Of a stretch of 64,000 nucleotides of DNA, positions 20,946 to 32,527 are shown piece by piece. Every line of letters begins with the position of its first letter. Within the stretch, counting starts at the first letter, position 1. The stretch covers positions 149,757,523 to 149,821,522 of the forward strand of contig CM066730.1 of NCBI GenBank assembly GCA_033961575.1, written 5' to 3'. The stretch is from Aselliscus stoliczkanus. Lineage: Eukaryota; Chordata; Mammalia; Chiroptera; Hipposideridae. The position numbers and the translations under genes were made by a program. The notes under the pieces were generated by a model. The model was not told where the DNA came from. It did not search any database and was given only the letters and a program-made list of their open reading frames with translations.

Positions 20946-21406
20946 GGTATGGTAGACTAGACTAGCCTTCTGATTCATGAACATGGGGTATTTTCCCATT
21001 TATTTGAATCCTCTTTAATTTCTTTCAATGGTGTTTTGTAGATTACAAGTTCTATACTTCCTAGGTTGAATTTACTTTTAATATTTTATTCTTTCTTTCA
21101 TGCTATTATAAATGGAATTGTTTTCTTAAGTTTATTTCCAGATTGTTCATTGCTAGTATATTTAAATATGATTGATTTTTGTTTTTTGACGTTGTACTGG
21201 TATGATTGATTTTTGTATATTGATCTTGTACCTCTAACCTTGTTGAACTCATTTATTAGTTCTCTCAGTAGAGATCATTTTTTTCTTCCTTTCCAACCAG
21301 GAACCCAGAGTCCTTATTTTTGCAAGTCATAAAACTTAGTATTGTTTGTTCCATAGAATGCATTGGACTAAGGGAGAGTTCCTGCTATTCATTGAACTTG
21401 GAAATG

Positions 21407-21903
21407 ATTTTTTTTTTTTTTTTAAGATTTTATTGTGGAATTGGGGGAGGGGACCAGCCAAGTTGTTGTTCTTCAGTCTTCCTTGTGGAGGGCGCCAGTC
21501 GCCATCGGGCTTCCCATGGCCACTAAGCCCAAGGTGCTGTGTTCAATCTTAGTTGGGGGTGGGCGTAGCCACCATCCCATGCGGGAGTCGAACCAGGCAG
21601 CCTTGTTGTCGGCAGCCTTGTTGTCGGCAGCCTTGTTGTTAAGAGCACACACCCTATCTACTGAGCCTTCTGGGTGGCAGCTCAGCTCACCATGCCGAAT
21701 TCAATCTTTAGTTGCGTGTGGGCGTAGCCCACCATTGAACAGGCAATCTTGTTGTTACACCAGCTGAGCCTGTTGGCAGCTCAGCGACAGCTCAGCTAGG
21801 GTGCAGCGTGTACTGGCCCATGTGGGAGTCAAGCTGGCGGCTCTGTTGCTCAGAGCATGCGCTCTAAGCCAACTCTTAACCAACTGAGCCACTCAGCCGG
21901 CCT
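21407..21903 (-). mobile_element. Three-module tRNA-type SINE, minus strand
   Basis: Modules in reverse order: module 3 about 21560-21680, module 2 about 21735-21790, module 1 about 21810-21903. The tail complement aagattttattgtgg is at the left end. Flanked by ttggaaatg at 21398-21406 and 21904-21912. It carries a 15-bp unit repeated three times (21597-21641). Confidence 0.9.
21597..21641. repeat. 15-bp unit repeated three times inside a SINE
   Basis: gcagccttgttgtcg occurs at 21597-21611 and 21612-21626, and with one change in its last base region at 21627-21641. It represents local expansion of the tRNA-like module 3 B-box region. Confidence 0.93.
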
Positions 21904-21912
21904 TTGGAAATG

Positions 21913-22792
21913 TTTTTTAATGTGCTACTATGTTGTAAGGGAATTCAGCCCTAAAGAAGCAAGAGTGAGATAGGGAAGGAGAGGTAATATAAGGGTGTAT
22001 TATCGAGCTTGTTACCACGTGAAATCAGTGGCAACTGATTGCTTAATTTCCCTGAATTGCCTCATAGAAAGGGTAAGGAGAATATCCTCTGGTTCTCATT
22101 TCTCATTTAATAAGATTCAGGACTGGGAAATGTTTTGTTAATAAAGGTATATTTTGCATGTCCTTCTCTAATTTTAGCCATTATTGATTTTACAGTTCGG
22201 GTTATAGAGATTGTAGGATAATAGGAATTGTTCTATTGTTGTTGCTACTCTGCATAACCTACAAACTTACAAACTTAGCTACCTTAAATTCCCTGTGTGT
22301 ATGGTATAGTTTTTTTCAATTACAAGATGAGAAAAGGAATTGGCCATAGTTCATAGCCTTCTTATAATCTATGAAAATTTTAATGGTTGGAAATATAAAG
22401 AACAAAGATTCAGTACATTTAAGAAAATAATTTTTTTTTCAATGTCATATTTTTTCTTTCCTATTTTCTGTACTGTTTATTCTTTATTTTCTGAATAGGT
22501 TTTAGAAACATAAGGAATCGTAGTGTAGCAAAACAGCTAATTGTAAGATATCATAAAATGATACTTGCTCTTCCTCTTTCCTCTTCTCCTTGTCCCTGAA
22601 CCTGTATCCATTCCCCATTCTTTATTCTGCCTTCCCTTCCTGAAAAATTCAGTCCAAAACTGGGTGAAGCAAGAGAGAAAAGGAAGTGAGACAAGGAAGG
22701 AGGGAAAGTAGCAGCACGGAGTGGCAGCAGCCTAAAAGGGAGTGCTGAAGCCTAACAACTCATTCTCAAATGGCCCACAAAAAAATTATTTG
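21913..22792. other. No recognisable repeat or gene
   Basis: AT-rich with a purine-rich patch (aagagagaaaaggaagtgag near 22670). No domain or repeat signature. Confidence 0.4.
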
Positions 22793-23232
22793 GGGGCTGA
22801 CCAAGTAGTGCTTTGGTTAGGAGCTGGCTAGGGATGCCAGCTCTGAGCAGCGGGACCCCAGTTTGGATCCCACATATGAGGGCCAGTGACACTGTCCTCT
22901 ACAGCTAAGGTGGTGAACAACAGCTCCACCTCATTGCCTCTATAGCTAAGATGGCCGGTGACGGTGTGGGCTGCAGCCCTTGCTGCAGTGGGCTGCCATA
23001 GGCTACAGTGAGTGGCCGGCAACCTGTCCAGAGGCCAGCGAGCGACTGCCTCACCCAAGAAGAGCACAATGACGATACCAACATGGGTCAGTGAAGCAAT
23101 GTCCTCCACAACTAGACTGAAGAACAAACAAACAAACAAAAAGGACCACAACTTGTCTGGTCTGTTCCCCTTCCTTGACTCCCCAACGCTGTTCCCCTCC
23201 CCCAATAACCTAATAAAATCTTAAAAAAAAAT
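22793..23232 (+). mobile_element. Long SINE
   Basis: Head gggggctgaccaagtagtgc, tail cctaataaaatcttaaaaa. A perfect 12-bp duplication, aaattatttggg, at 22783-22794 and 23233-23244. Confidence 0.94.
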
Positions 23233-23244
23233 AAATTATTTGGG

Positions 23245-23730
23245 AATCTAAAAATGTCCAGCTCATACAACCAGAGGATAGAATGGTGGTTGCCAGGGGC
23301 TGGAAAAGGGTTATGTTAGTCAAAGGATACAAAATCTTAGTTATAAGATGGGTAAATCTTAAGGATCTAATGTACAGCATAGTAATTATAGTTAATTATA
23401 CTGTATTGATATTACTAAGAGAGTAAATCTTAAGTATTCTCTTTTTTTTTTTTTTTTTTGAGGGCAGTGTCACTGGCCCTCATATGTGGGACCGAACCGG
23501 GGCCGCTGGCTTCCCAAGCCAGCACTTAACCACCGTGCTAATCGGCCAGCCCATCATGTACATCTTTTTAAAAAATCACATTATACAGCTTAAATGTATA
23601 TAATTGTTGTCAATCATACTTTAATAAAGCTGGAAAAAAATTGGAAAATAATCCCCCTCCAAAAATATTATTTGAACTGTACTTGCAACTTTTCTGCAAG
23701 TTTGAGATTGTTTTAAAATAAAGAGGAATA
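23245..23730 (+). mobile_element. L1 3' UTR fragment, split by a short SINE
   Basis: Phrases agaatggtggttgccagggg, ctaatgtacagcatagtaat and, after the SINE, tatacagcttaaatgtatat mark an L1 3' end with an aataaagctggaaaa end. Confidence 0.75.
23442..23552 (-). mobile_element. Short SINE, minus strand
   Basis: Poly(T) of 18 bases, then gagggcagtgtcactggccc through to atcggccagcc. No convincing target-site duplication by eye. Confidence 0.92.
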
Positions 23731-23852
23731 AATATGATATTTAATGTTGTATTAACTTTATTTAATAATATTTCCTCATTACTTATTTACTGTGAGCTGT
23801 TTAAGTCATTTTTTTTTTTTAATTTCTTAGCTTACATTTCAAATCTCCAAAG

Positions 23853-23972
23853 TCACTGGCTTGGGAAGCCAGCGGCCCCGGTTCAGGTCACTGGCCCTCA
23901 TATGTGGGATCCGAACTGGGGCCACTGGCATCCCAAAACCACCTCTTAACCAATGCGCCACTCAGCCGGCCC
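23853..23972. mobile_element. Two short-SINE pieces joined head to head (imperfect palindrome)
   Basis: Plus-orientation SINE text (actggcttgggaagccagcg...ggttcaggt, about 23855-23890) runs straight into a minus-orientation short SINE (actggccctcatatgtggg...cagccggccc, about 23889-23972). The join makes an imperfect inverted repeat around the tRNA-like B-box region. Confidence 0.85.
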
Positions 23973-24045
23973 TATATGTGTTCATTTCCTAACTCTTCCT
24001 TACACAAATATAGCATGCTTTATATACTCCTTTGAAATTTGCTTC

Positions 24046-24055
24046 CCCCCCCCCC
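24046..24055. repeat. Short C homopolymer
   Basis: A run of about ten cytosines within an old L1 flank. Confidence 0.7.
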
Positions 24056-25395
24056 ACTTAACAGTATATCCTGGAAATCACTCCATATCAGTTAATACAG
24101 ATTTTTTAGAAAAAACAGCTCTATAGTACTTTATGTATTATAGTACTGTAGTTTATTCAGTCAATCTCCTATGTTTGTGTATTTAGATAGTTTCCAATAT
24201 TTTGCTGCAATAAATAACCTTGTGGATGATTATGTAGGTATTATTGCAAAATAAATTCTTATTAAGTGGGTTTGCTAGGTGAAAGGATAAAACTGTATAT
24301 ATAGCTTTGTTAGATATTGCCAAATTCTCCAAATGTTTACCAGTTTACATTCCCAACAGCCATTTAAGAATACCTGTTTCCACATGGATTCACCAGGAGA
24401 ATGAGTTGTCATACATTTTAGTTTTGCCAATCTAACTGGTGTGAAGTGGTACTCAGAATATTTTTAATTTGCAATTTTCTTTCTTTTATTATTTTTTTAA
24501 CCTTCCCCCACCCCATCTTGGAGCCATTGTTCTCAGTCTAGTTGTGGAGGACACTGCTTCACTGTTGCATGTTGGTATTATGATCATTGCTCTCTTCCTG
24601 GGTGAGGCAGTTGCTCGCCAGCCATTGGACAGCCGCTCATGGCAGCCCAGCTCCTGGTTGAGCAGTTGTTCACAATCTTAGCTATAGAGGGTGCAGCTTA
24701 CTGGCGCAGCTCACTGGCTTATGTAGGACTTGAACTGACAGCCCTGGTGTTCAGAGCTAGTGCTCCTACCAACTGAGCAATCCGGCTGCCCCTAATTTGC
24801 AATTTTCTTATGAGTGAAGTTGAACATTGTTTTAGTGTTATAAAATATTCTTGTGTGTTTCATTTAATGATTTTGGCTTAATTCTACTTTCTGATATCAG
24901 TATTGCTTTCTTATTGTTCCTTTTGCTTATTTCTTTATTTTTGGTATTTCTAAATCTCTGTGTTTTAGATGTATACCTTGTACATGTATACAGTATAGAT
25001 TTAGATTTTCTTATCAGGCAATTGAAAATCTTTCCCTATCAGTAACTGAATTAAGACCATTTCCACTTATTTATGTGGACTGACATGTGGTTTCAGTGCT
25101 GTTGTATTATTATTTTATGTTTTATTTGCTCCTATTTTAATTTTCCTGCGAGTATTTTTCTTTTAAGGTTTCTTTTGGCATATGGAAAGGTCCGCTTTTT
25201 GTTCTAGTGGTTATCTTTATGTTTACACCTTTTATCAGGTCCATAATCATGTTTTTTAAACTAAACCTTTTACTTTGTGGTTTGTCAGTTTTAAATGATA
25301 TTCTTTGAATCTCACTATTACCTTTACCTAATGATATTATTTTACTTTACACTTTCCCTCGTTTTCCTCCCAGAGCATACAACATTTATATGCTA
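24056..25395 (-). mobile_element. Old L1 fragments, minus strand
   Basis: Antisense L1 text is visible: gtatatcctggaaatcactc, taccagtttacattcccaac and gtctaactggtgtgaagtgg-type text to 24481. Further L1-like text (acatgtggtttcagtgctg, tgctcctattttaattttcc) lies at 24793-25395. A SINE interrupts at 24482-24792. Highly diverged. Confidence 0.65.
24482..24792 (-). mobile_element. Long SINE, internally deleted, minus strand
   Basis: Contains the middle (agtctagttgtggaggacac) and the tRNA-like head complement. A perfect 17-bp duplication, taatttgcaattttctt, lies at 24465-24481 and 24793-24809. Confidence 0.92.
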
Positions 25396-25978
25396 TTTCA
25401 AGTCCTACTTTTAAAAAATATAAAAGCTTTTCCTTTTTTTATTGAGATGAAAGTAACGCAACATAATTAACCATTTTAAAGTGTACAACTTAGTGGCATT
25501 TGATGCATTCACAATGTTGTGCAACTACCACACCTTGCTCTCATTTCAGAACTTTTTTCATCATCCCAAAAGAATGTACCCTGTACCAATTAAGTTGTCT
25601 AAAACTCTGGTGGAAACCTCTAATCTGCTTTCTGTCTATATATTAGCTTATTCTGGCTATTTCATATAAATGGTATTGTACGGTATGTAACACTTTGTAT
25701 TCGGCTTCTTTCTCTTAATGTTTTCAAGGTTCATCCAAGTTGTAGCATTGTACCTTTTTGTGGCTGAAAAATGTGTATTCAGTGATATGGATATACCACA
25801 ATTTGTTTAATCCTTCATCAGTTGATAGACATTGGATTGTTTCCACCTTGTGACTATTATGAATAATGCTGCTATACACATTTGTGTACAAGTTTCTGGA
25901 TGGACATATCTTCTCACTGCTCTTGGGTATGTATCTAGGAGTAGAATTACTGGGTCATATGGTAGTCCTTTGTTCAAC

Positions 25979-26090
25979 TTTTTTGTTTGTTTGTTTGAGG
26001 GCAATGTCGCAGGCCCTCATATGTGGAATCCAAACTGGGGCCGCTGGTGTCCCAAGCCAGCTCTTAACCACCGCGCCACTTGGCCTGCCC
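25979..26090 (-). mobile_element. Short SINE, minus strand
   Basis: tttgtttgtttgagggcaatg start and gccacttggcctgccc end. Duplication ttgttcaac at 25970-25978 and 26091-26099. Confidence 0.92.
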
Positions 26091-26347
26091 TTGTTCAACA
26101 TTTTAAGGAACTGCCAAATTGTTCCCTCACAGCAGCTCCACCATTTTACATTTCCGCATTTCCTCCAGCAATGTATAAGGGTTTCTATTTCTCCACATCC
26201 TCTTCAATACTTGTTAATTTCTGTTGTTTCGATTATAGCCATCGGAGAGGGTGTGAAGTGATATCTCACTGTGGTTTTGGTTTACATTTTCTTAATGATC
26301 GATGTTAAACATCTTTTTGTGAACTTGTTGGCCATTTGTATATCTTT

Positions 26348-26747
26348 TTTTTTTTTTAAGATTTTTTTGGGGAATTAGGAGAGGGAACAGCATTGGGGAA
26401 TTGGAGAAGGGGAACAGACAAGTTGCTGTCCTTTTGTTCTTCAGTCTAGTTGTGGAAGACGTCGCTTCACTGGCCCATGTTGGTATTGTGATCATTGTGC
26501 TCTTCCCGGCTGAGGCAGATCGGTCACTGACCCTTGGACTGCTGCGTATGGTAGCTCACGGCAGCTCATGCAAGCTGCTGGCCACTCAAGGTGGCTCATG
26601 GCAGCCCACTCCAGGTTGAGCTGTTGTTCACCATCTTAGCTGTAGAGGGCAGTGTCACTGGCCCATGAGGGATCCAAACCGGCGGTCCTGCTGCTCAGAG
26701 CTGGCGTCCCAAGCCAACTTTTAACCAATGAGCCACTTGGCTGGCCC
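26348..26747 (-). mobile_element. Long SINE, minus strand
   Basis: Reverse of the tail (aagatttttttggggaatt) at the left and ccacttggctggcccc at the right. A perfect 16-bp duplication, ccatttgtatatcttt, at 26332-26347 and 26748-26763. Confidence 0.94.
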
Positions 26748-26877
26748 CCATTTGTATATCTTTATAGCAGCCTTTCTTTGGTAGTCTAAAAGTTATTGTA
26801 TCATTAATTTGTGTTTCAACATGATTTATAGGAAAAAATGAACAAAATATTATTTTGTAAAAAATATGATAAGCTTG

Positions 26878-26987
26878 GGTCGGCCGAGTGGCGCGGTGGT
26901 TAAGCGCTGGTTTCGGAAGCCAGGGACCCCGGTTCAGGTCCCACATATGAGGGCCAGTGACACTGCCCTCAAAAAAAAAAAATGTAT
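26878..26987 (+). mobile_element. Short SINE
   Basis: Head ggtcggccgagtggcgcgg, ending gacactgccctc plus A tail. A perfect 14-bp duplication, atatgataagcttg, at 26864-26877 and 26988-27001. Confidence 0.95.
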
Positions 26988-27001
26988 ATATGATAAGCTT
27001 G

Positions 27002-29214
27002 AAATTTATTTATTAGAAAGATACATGTGTTTTTTCAATATAAACAAATATTTAGCCCTGTTTGTACTCTGTACTTGCATGTGGGTGTCCTGAGTGTTAC
27101 ACCTGTTATAAATAAATGAAAGCAAGATTTTTAACTCATATATATGGTTATGTACTTGTATCCTTAAATCCTTGATTTAACTTGGTTACCTTAATATATC
27201 TTGTTAGGAAGGCTTTAAAAGGGTGTATGTTCAGTCTCTTATTTATATAAATGTTGCTTTGTAATGTGTGCCAATATTTAAAATTACTGTCAACTATCAA
27301 TCATAAATTTAACAGTGGTATAGTGTTTATATATGCCTTATATGAGCATAATCACTCCATAAGGATTTATGCTGAATTGTATATTCAGTTGATGACATTT
27401 ATCATTAAGCCTGATAATGTAATATTAGTTTTCAGTTAGTACTTATAGATTATTGTGTTTGAAACAATTACATATTTTGTATAATTTGTTTTCTTTTGTC
27501 AGTCCCCTAAGCACCTATGATCTTGTGGTTTGTTGATACAAATTGAAGGGAGAAAAATATTAGTAAGAAAAAGGTTCTATTTGGTTATTTAAAAAGGGTT
27601 CAGTGTCTACGTTTAAGAAACCAGGGGCCACTGAACATTAGCTATCCAAGGGAGGCTATCACCGTATGTAGCTTTGTCTGCTCCTTTTAGAGAAACTTAA
27701 TGATGCTCTAGGATATGCAGTTAGCAAAGCTTTGGATCGCACAAAAGCCTGAATACATCTTTGATTGGTTACATATTAAAGGAAATAGCCCACAGCATGG
27801 TGCCAGACAAGTGCAGAGCCCAACCAATTTGATCCTTAAGCAGGGAGAAGAATTCTATTCATCATTAAGAGGTTAGATTGTAAAATGTTGTAATTATTCC
27901 AAGTAAATTGGTTTAAAGCTATTTTTTTTCTAATAAAATTTTTCTTCAAATTGTGAGGCAAGAAGACAGTTTTCATTTTGACAACCTTCCTGTATTGTGT
28001 TTTTCTTCAAGTCCTCCTACCCTACCCTGTAGCCTACTCTGTTTACTGTTCAAATCTGAATCATAATGTGCATCTGGAGGGATTCTGAATCATGTGACTG
28101 ACTGAAGGATCTCTTGCCATTTATTTACATTCTTTCAATATCTGATGTTAATGTCGACGTAGTATTTGGGTATATCATAAAGAAACTTGCTTTTGACTGT
28201 TTAAGAGGTGGGTACATATGTAAAATTATTTTTTCTCTTTTTCGTTTATACTCAGTTTTGTTTTTGTTTTTGGGTGTTTTTTTTTTAGTTTTTTAATTAC
28301 AAAATGGAACAAAGAATGACAGCCACATTGGGCCTTGACAAGATCCTTTTACTTGAAGGACCACTCCTATAATGAGTGATTTTTATTCAAGTGAATATTC
28401 ATATATTTCTCTGACTCTAATTTGTATGAAATGACAGCCTGCAGACCATTTTGTTTGATTACAGTCCCATCACCTTAATTATCTTTTATGTCTGTTTAAA
28501 CTCTGGACTTGCCATATCCATCCTGACCCTCCCCCACATCTCTCTGTTTGTATTTCCTTTCATTGTAATTTTCCTCTTTTCTCTTCTGTGGGTATTCACA
28601 GATTGTTTTTGGAGTTCATTAAAAAGGGAGTGTGTTGTCTGGGTAGAAAATTACATTTGCATGCTTGAGAGAAGCCTAAGGGTTTTTGTGGGGTTTGGCA
28701 AGGATCTTGGTTTTTTGTTTTTTTTTCTCTTTTGGGAGGGAGGAATGAGAAAAGGGGGTGAGAAGGATTTTGGGAAAGGAGAAAAGTAAGAATTGTTGAG
28801 GTGATTTCTTCTGTCCCCATATTTTTCTTTCCATATTATATACATCAGATTTTCTTTTTTTTTCTGCATGTATAAACCACTAGACTAACAATGGAACAGA
28901 TTAGAAGGCTTTCTTAGAACTGTTTTTTGAATGCACAGTAGAGTTGTGCAAATCAGAAACCTTTCCTGTGATGGTAAATTGTACATTTACTAGTGAACGT
29001 GGCAAGTTGCAGCATGTATATTTATATATACTTTTTCTTTTCCTTTTCTTATGGTAATTGGAGGGGGTTCATATCGGAAAATTGTTTCTTGAATTAATAT
29101 GACATTTCATCTAAACTAGTATCTACATACTCATAGACATTTAGCCATGTTTGAAGTAGAATTTCCCACTTTCAAATTTTAGGGTATTTTTAATGACTTC
29201 TGTAATTTAATGTT
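27002..29214. other. 2.2-kb stretch without recognised repeats or genes
   Basis: One of the longest repeat-poor stretches here. Open frames such as 28451-28789 are low-complexity and overlap a GT/AG-rich patch (28690-28800). I see no splice-bounded exon that I could defend. Confidence 0.45.
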
Positions 29215-29408
29215 AATTATTTTTAAATGTTTTAAATTATAGTTGCCATACAATAATATATTAGTTTTAGATGTACAACATAGTGATTCAACATTTATAT
29301 ACCTTACAATGTGATCACCACAATAAGTCTAGTAATCATCTGTCACTGTGCAGAGTTATTATTGGCTATATTCCCTGTGCTGTACACTGCATTCCCTTGG
29401 CTTATTTA

Positions 29409-29553
29409 TTTATTATTATTATTATTTTTAGCGAGCCATCCTGCCACCTGTTGGCAGCTCGGGGGCAACTCAGCTCAGGCTGGGCATCGAACTGCTGTTG
29501 CTCAGCTCACACTCTTGAGCGAGCTCTTAACCAACTGAGCCACTCGGCTGGCC
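29409..29553 (-). mobile_element. tRNA-derived SINE (type of 4535-4696)
   Basis: Minus-strand copy with a (TTA)n-rich tail. The phrase ccttggcttattta before it recurs as ccctggcttattta after it (29554-29566), a target-site duplication. Confidence 0.9.
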
Positions 29554-29675
29554 CCTGGCTTATTTACTTTTTGACTGGAAGTTCGTACCTTTTATTCCCC
29601 TTCACCTTTTTCACTCATCTCTCACCTCCCTCCTCTCTGGCAAACATCAGTTTGCCCTCCATATCTGTGAGTCTG

Positions 29676-29700
29676 TTTTGTTTTGTTTTGTTTTGTTTTT
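29676..29700. repeat. (TTTTG)n simple repeat
   Basis: About five tandem ttttg units within an L1 3' UTR. Confidence 0.9.
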
Positions 29701-29853
29701 AGGTTCCACATATGAGTGAGATCATATGGTATTTGTCTTTCTCAGTCTGACTTATTTCACTTAGCATAATATCCTCTAGGCCCATCCATGTTGTTGCACA
29801 TGTCAAGATTTCATTCTTTTTTATTGATGAGAAATATTCTGTTGCATATATAT

Positions 29854-29895
29854 ACACCCACACCCACACCCACACCCACACACACACACACACAC
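29854..29895. repeat. (CACACC)n then (CA)n microsatellite
   Basis: cacccacacc units pass into a pure CA run, inside an L1. Confidence 0.93.
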
Positions 29896-30202
29896 GTACC
29901 ACTTTGTTATTCATTCATCTATTGATAGACATCTAAGTTGCTTCCATGTCTTGACTATCGTAGATATTGCTGCAGTGAACATAGGGGTGCATATATCTTT
30001 TTGAATTAGTGTTTTGGGTTTCTTTGGATAAATACCCAGAAGTGGAATTGCTGGGTCGTATGGTAGTTCTATTTTTCATTTTTTTGTAGAATCTCCATTC
30101 TTTTTTCCTAGTGGCTGCACCAATGTACAATCCCACCAGTAGTACACAAGGGTTCCATTTTCTCCACATCCTCGCCAACACTTGTTATTTGTTGACCTTT
30201 TT

Positions 30203-30611
30203 TTTTAAAAAAAAAGATTTTATTGGGGAATTGCAGGTGGGGAACAGCGTTGGGGAATCGGGGAAGGGGAGTAGACAAGTTGCTGCCCTTTTGTTCTTCT
30301 GTCTAGCTGTGGAGGACATTGCTTCACTGGCCCTCTGGACAGACGCTCACAGCAGCTCTTGGCAGCTCACACCAGCTGCTGGCCACTCACACTGGCTGCC
30401 AGCCACTCACTGTAGCCTATGGTAGCCTACTGCAACAGAGGCTGCAGCTATGCCGTCCCCAGGGAACTCACAACAGCCCAGCTCCAGGTGGAGCTGTTGT
30501 TCACCATCTTAACTGTAGAGGGCAGTGTCACTGTCCCTCGTATGTGGGATCCCAACCGGGGCCACTGGTGTCCCAAGCTAGCTCTTAACCAATGCGCCAC
30601 TTGGCTGGCCC
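30203..30611 (-). mobile_element. Long SINE, minus strand
   Basis: aagattttattggggaattg near its left end, cacttggctggccca at its right end. Imperfect duplication tgttgacctttttt / tgttggctttttga. Confidence 0.93.
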
Positions 30612-30955
30612 ATGTTGGCTTTTTGATAATAGCCAGTCTAACAGGTGTGGTATCTCATTGTGGTTTTGATTTTCATTTTCCTGATGATTAGTGATATTGA
30701 GCATCTTTTCATATGTCTGTTGGCCATCTATATGTCCTCTTTTAAGAAATGTCTATTCAAGTCCTTTGCCCATTTTTTAATCGGATTGTTTGTTTTTTTC
30801 ATGTTGAGTTCCTTATATATTTTGAATATTAACCCCTTATCATATATACCATTTGCAAATATCTTCTCCCGTTTAGTAGGTTGTCCTTTTCATTGTTGAT
30901 GGTCTCTTTTACTGTGCAGAACCTTTTTAGTTTGATATAGTCCCATTTTTTAATT

Positions 30956-31590
30956 TAAATTTATTGGGGTGACATTGGTTAGTAAAATTATATAGGTTTC
31001 ATGCATACATTTCTATAATACATTATCTATATATTGCATTGTGTATTCACCACCCAGAGTCAGTTCTCCTTCCATCATCATATATTTGACCTCCTTTTCC
31101 CTCTTCTACTACCCTTACCCTTACCCTCTAGTAACCACTAAACTGTTGTCTGCATCTATGAGTTTTTGTGTCTTTGTTTGTTTATCTTGTTTGTTGCTTT
31201 CAGTTTTATATCCCACATATGAGTGAACTCATATGGTTCTCAACTTTTTCTGTCTGACTTATTTCACTTAGTATGATAATATCAAGATCCATCTATGTTG
31301 TTGCAAATGGCAGTGTTTCATCTTTTCTTATGGCAGAGTAATACTCCATGGTTTATATTACCACATCTTCTTTATCCAGTCATCTATGGAAGGACACTTT
31401 GGTTATTTCCATGTCTTGTCCATCGTGAATAATGCTGTAATGAACATATGGGTGCATATATCTTTACGGATAAATGTTTTCAGATTTTTTCGGTATATAC
31501 CCAGAAGAGACCATCAACAAAACAAAAAGGCAGCTAACCGAATGTGAGAAGAGATTTGCAAACACCACCACCAATAAGAGGCTATATCCA
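30956..31590 (-). mobile_element. L1 insertion with an inverted 5' piece
   Basis: Minus-strand L1 3' end (ttattggggtgacattggtt, gtttcatgcatacatttct) and ORF2 end run to about 31507 (cggtatatacccagaaga). They are followed by about 80 bases of plus-strand ORF2 (accatcaacaaaacaaaaag...ctatatcca). This is the usual trace of a 5' inversion during L1 insertion. Confidence 0.75.
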
Positions 31591-32527
31591 GGGCTGGCCG
31601 AGTGGCTCATTGGTTAAGAGTTAGCTTGGGGGCTGGCTGAGTGGTGCGTTAGTTGAGAGTTGGCTTGGAACGCCAGCTCTGAATGGCAGGGCCCGCTCAG
31701 ATCCCACATGAGGGCCAGTGACACTGCGCCCTCTACAGCTACGATGGTGAACAACAGCTCAATCTGGAGCTGGTTGCCATGAGTTGCCAGCAACGGCGTA
31801 GGCTGCAGTGGTGCTGGCTGGCAGTGGGCATGAGCTGCCATGAGCTGCTGTGAGCAGCCGTCCAATGGCCAGCGACCAACTGCCTCACCCGGGAAGAGCG
31901 CAATGATAATACCAAATGGGGCAGTGAAGCGACATCCTCCACAACTAAACTGAAGAGCAAAAGGATGACAACTTGTCTATTTCCCTTACCTGATTCCCCA
32001 ATGTTGTTCCCTCCCCTCAATTCCCCAATAAAATCTTCAAAAAAAAAATGTTGGCGTAAGAGCATGAGCTCTGAGCAACAGGGCCATCGGTTTGATCCCC
32101 ACATGGGCCATGACACTGCGCCCAAGCTGAGCTGTCACTGAACTGCCAACAGGTGGCAGGATGACTCAGGTGGTGTAACAACAAGATTGCCTGTTCAATG
32201 GCGGGCTATGGCCACCTGCAACTAAGACTGAACTCGGCACCTTGAGCTGAGCTGCCATCCGGATGGCTCAGTGGATAGTGTGTGCACTCTCAACAGCAAG
32301 GCAGCTAGTTCGTCTCCTACATGGGATGATGGCTATGCCCATCCACAACTAAGATTGAACACAGCACCTTGAGCTTAGAGGACATGAGCTGCTGCCAGGC
32401 AGCCAGATGGTGACTGGAGCCCTCCACAATGAAGATTAAAGAACAACAACTTGGTCGGTCCCCTTCCCCAAATCCCCACCACTGTTCCCCTACCCCAGTT
32501 CCCCAATAAAATCTTTAAAAAAAAAAA
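31591..32527 (+). mobile_element. Three-module tRNA-type SINE with a nested long SINE
   Basis: Outer copy: module 1 starts gggctggccgagtggctcat, is interrupted, and resumes at about 32050 (gttggcgtaagagcatgagc). Module 2 is near 32150-32215, module 3 near 32255-32320, and the tail is ttccccaataaaatctttaa (to 32527). No clear target-site duplication. Confidence 0.87.
31630..32049 (+). mobile_element. Long SINE nested in module 1 of a trimeric SINE
   Basis: Head gggctggctgagtggtgc, tail caataaaatcttcaaaa. It breaks the outer SINE within its gagttggc phrase. Same direction as the host SINE. Confidence 0.9.

Larger units (their letters stand above)
18980..21300 (-). mobile_element. L1 ORF2 part, minus strand, host of two later insertions
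   Basis: Antisense ORF2 text runs from ccagagttcccttttctcc (18985) through gaggtgatatctcatg and attcaatatatggtttgc to tcatttattagttctctcag (about 21260). An RPS18 retrocopy is inserted at 19192-19754 and an LTR-like repeat at about 20462-20945. Non-coding. Confidence 0.87.
25426..26775 (-). mobile_element. L1 3' UTR and ORF2 end, minus strand
   Basis: Antisense 3' UTR (taaccattttaaagtgtaca, catcatcccaaaagaatgta) followed by ORF2-end text (gaataatgctgctatacaca, gtatctaggagtagaattac). SINEs are inserted at 25979-26090 and 26348-26747. Non-coding. Confidence 0.85.
29215..30955 (-). mobile_element. L1 3' UTR and ORF2 end, minus strand
   Basis: 3' UTR text tagttgccatacaataatat and atagtgattcaacatttata, then ORF2-end text (cacatatgagtgagatcata, cccagaagtggaattgctgg, ttaaccccttatcatatata). 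Carries a (CACACC)n tract at 29854-29895 and SINEs at 29409-29553 and 30203-30611. Confidence 0.86.

Noticed and set aside
28451..28789. 112-residue frame as a host exon
   Set aside because: Low-complexity Phe/Gly/Lys-rich, no splice context and no domain.
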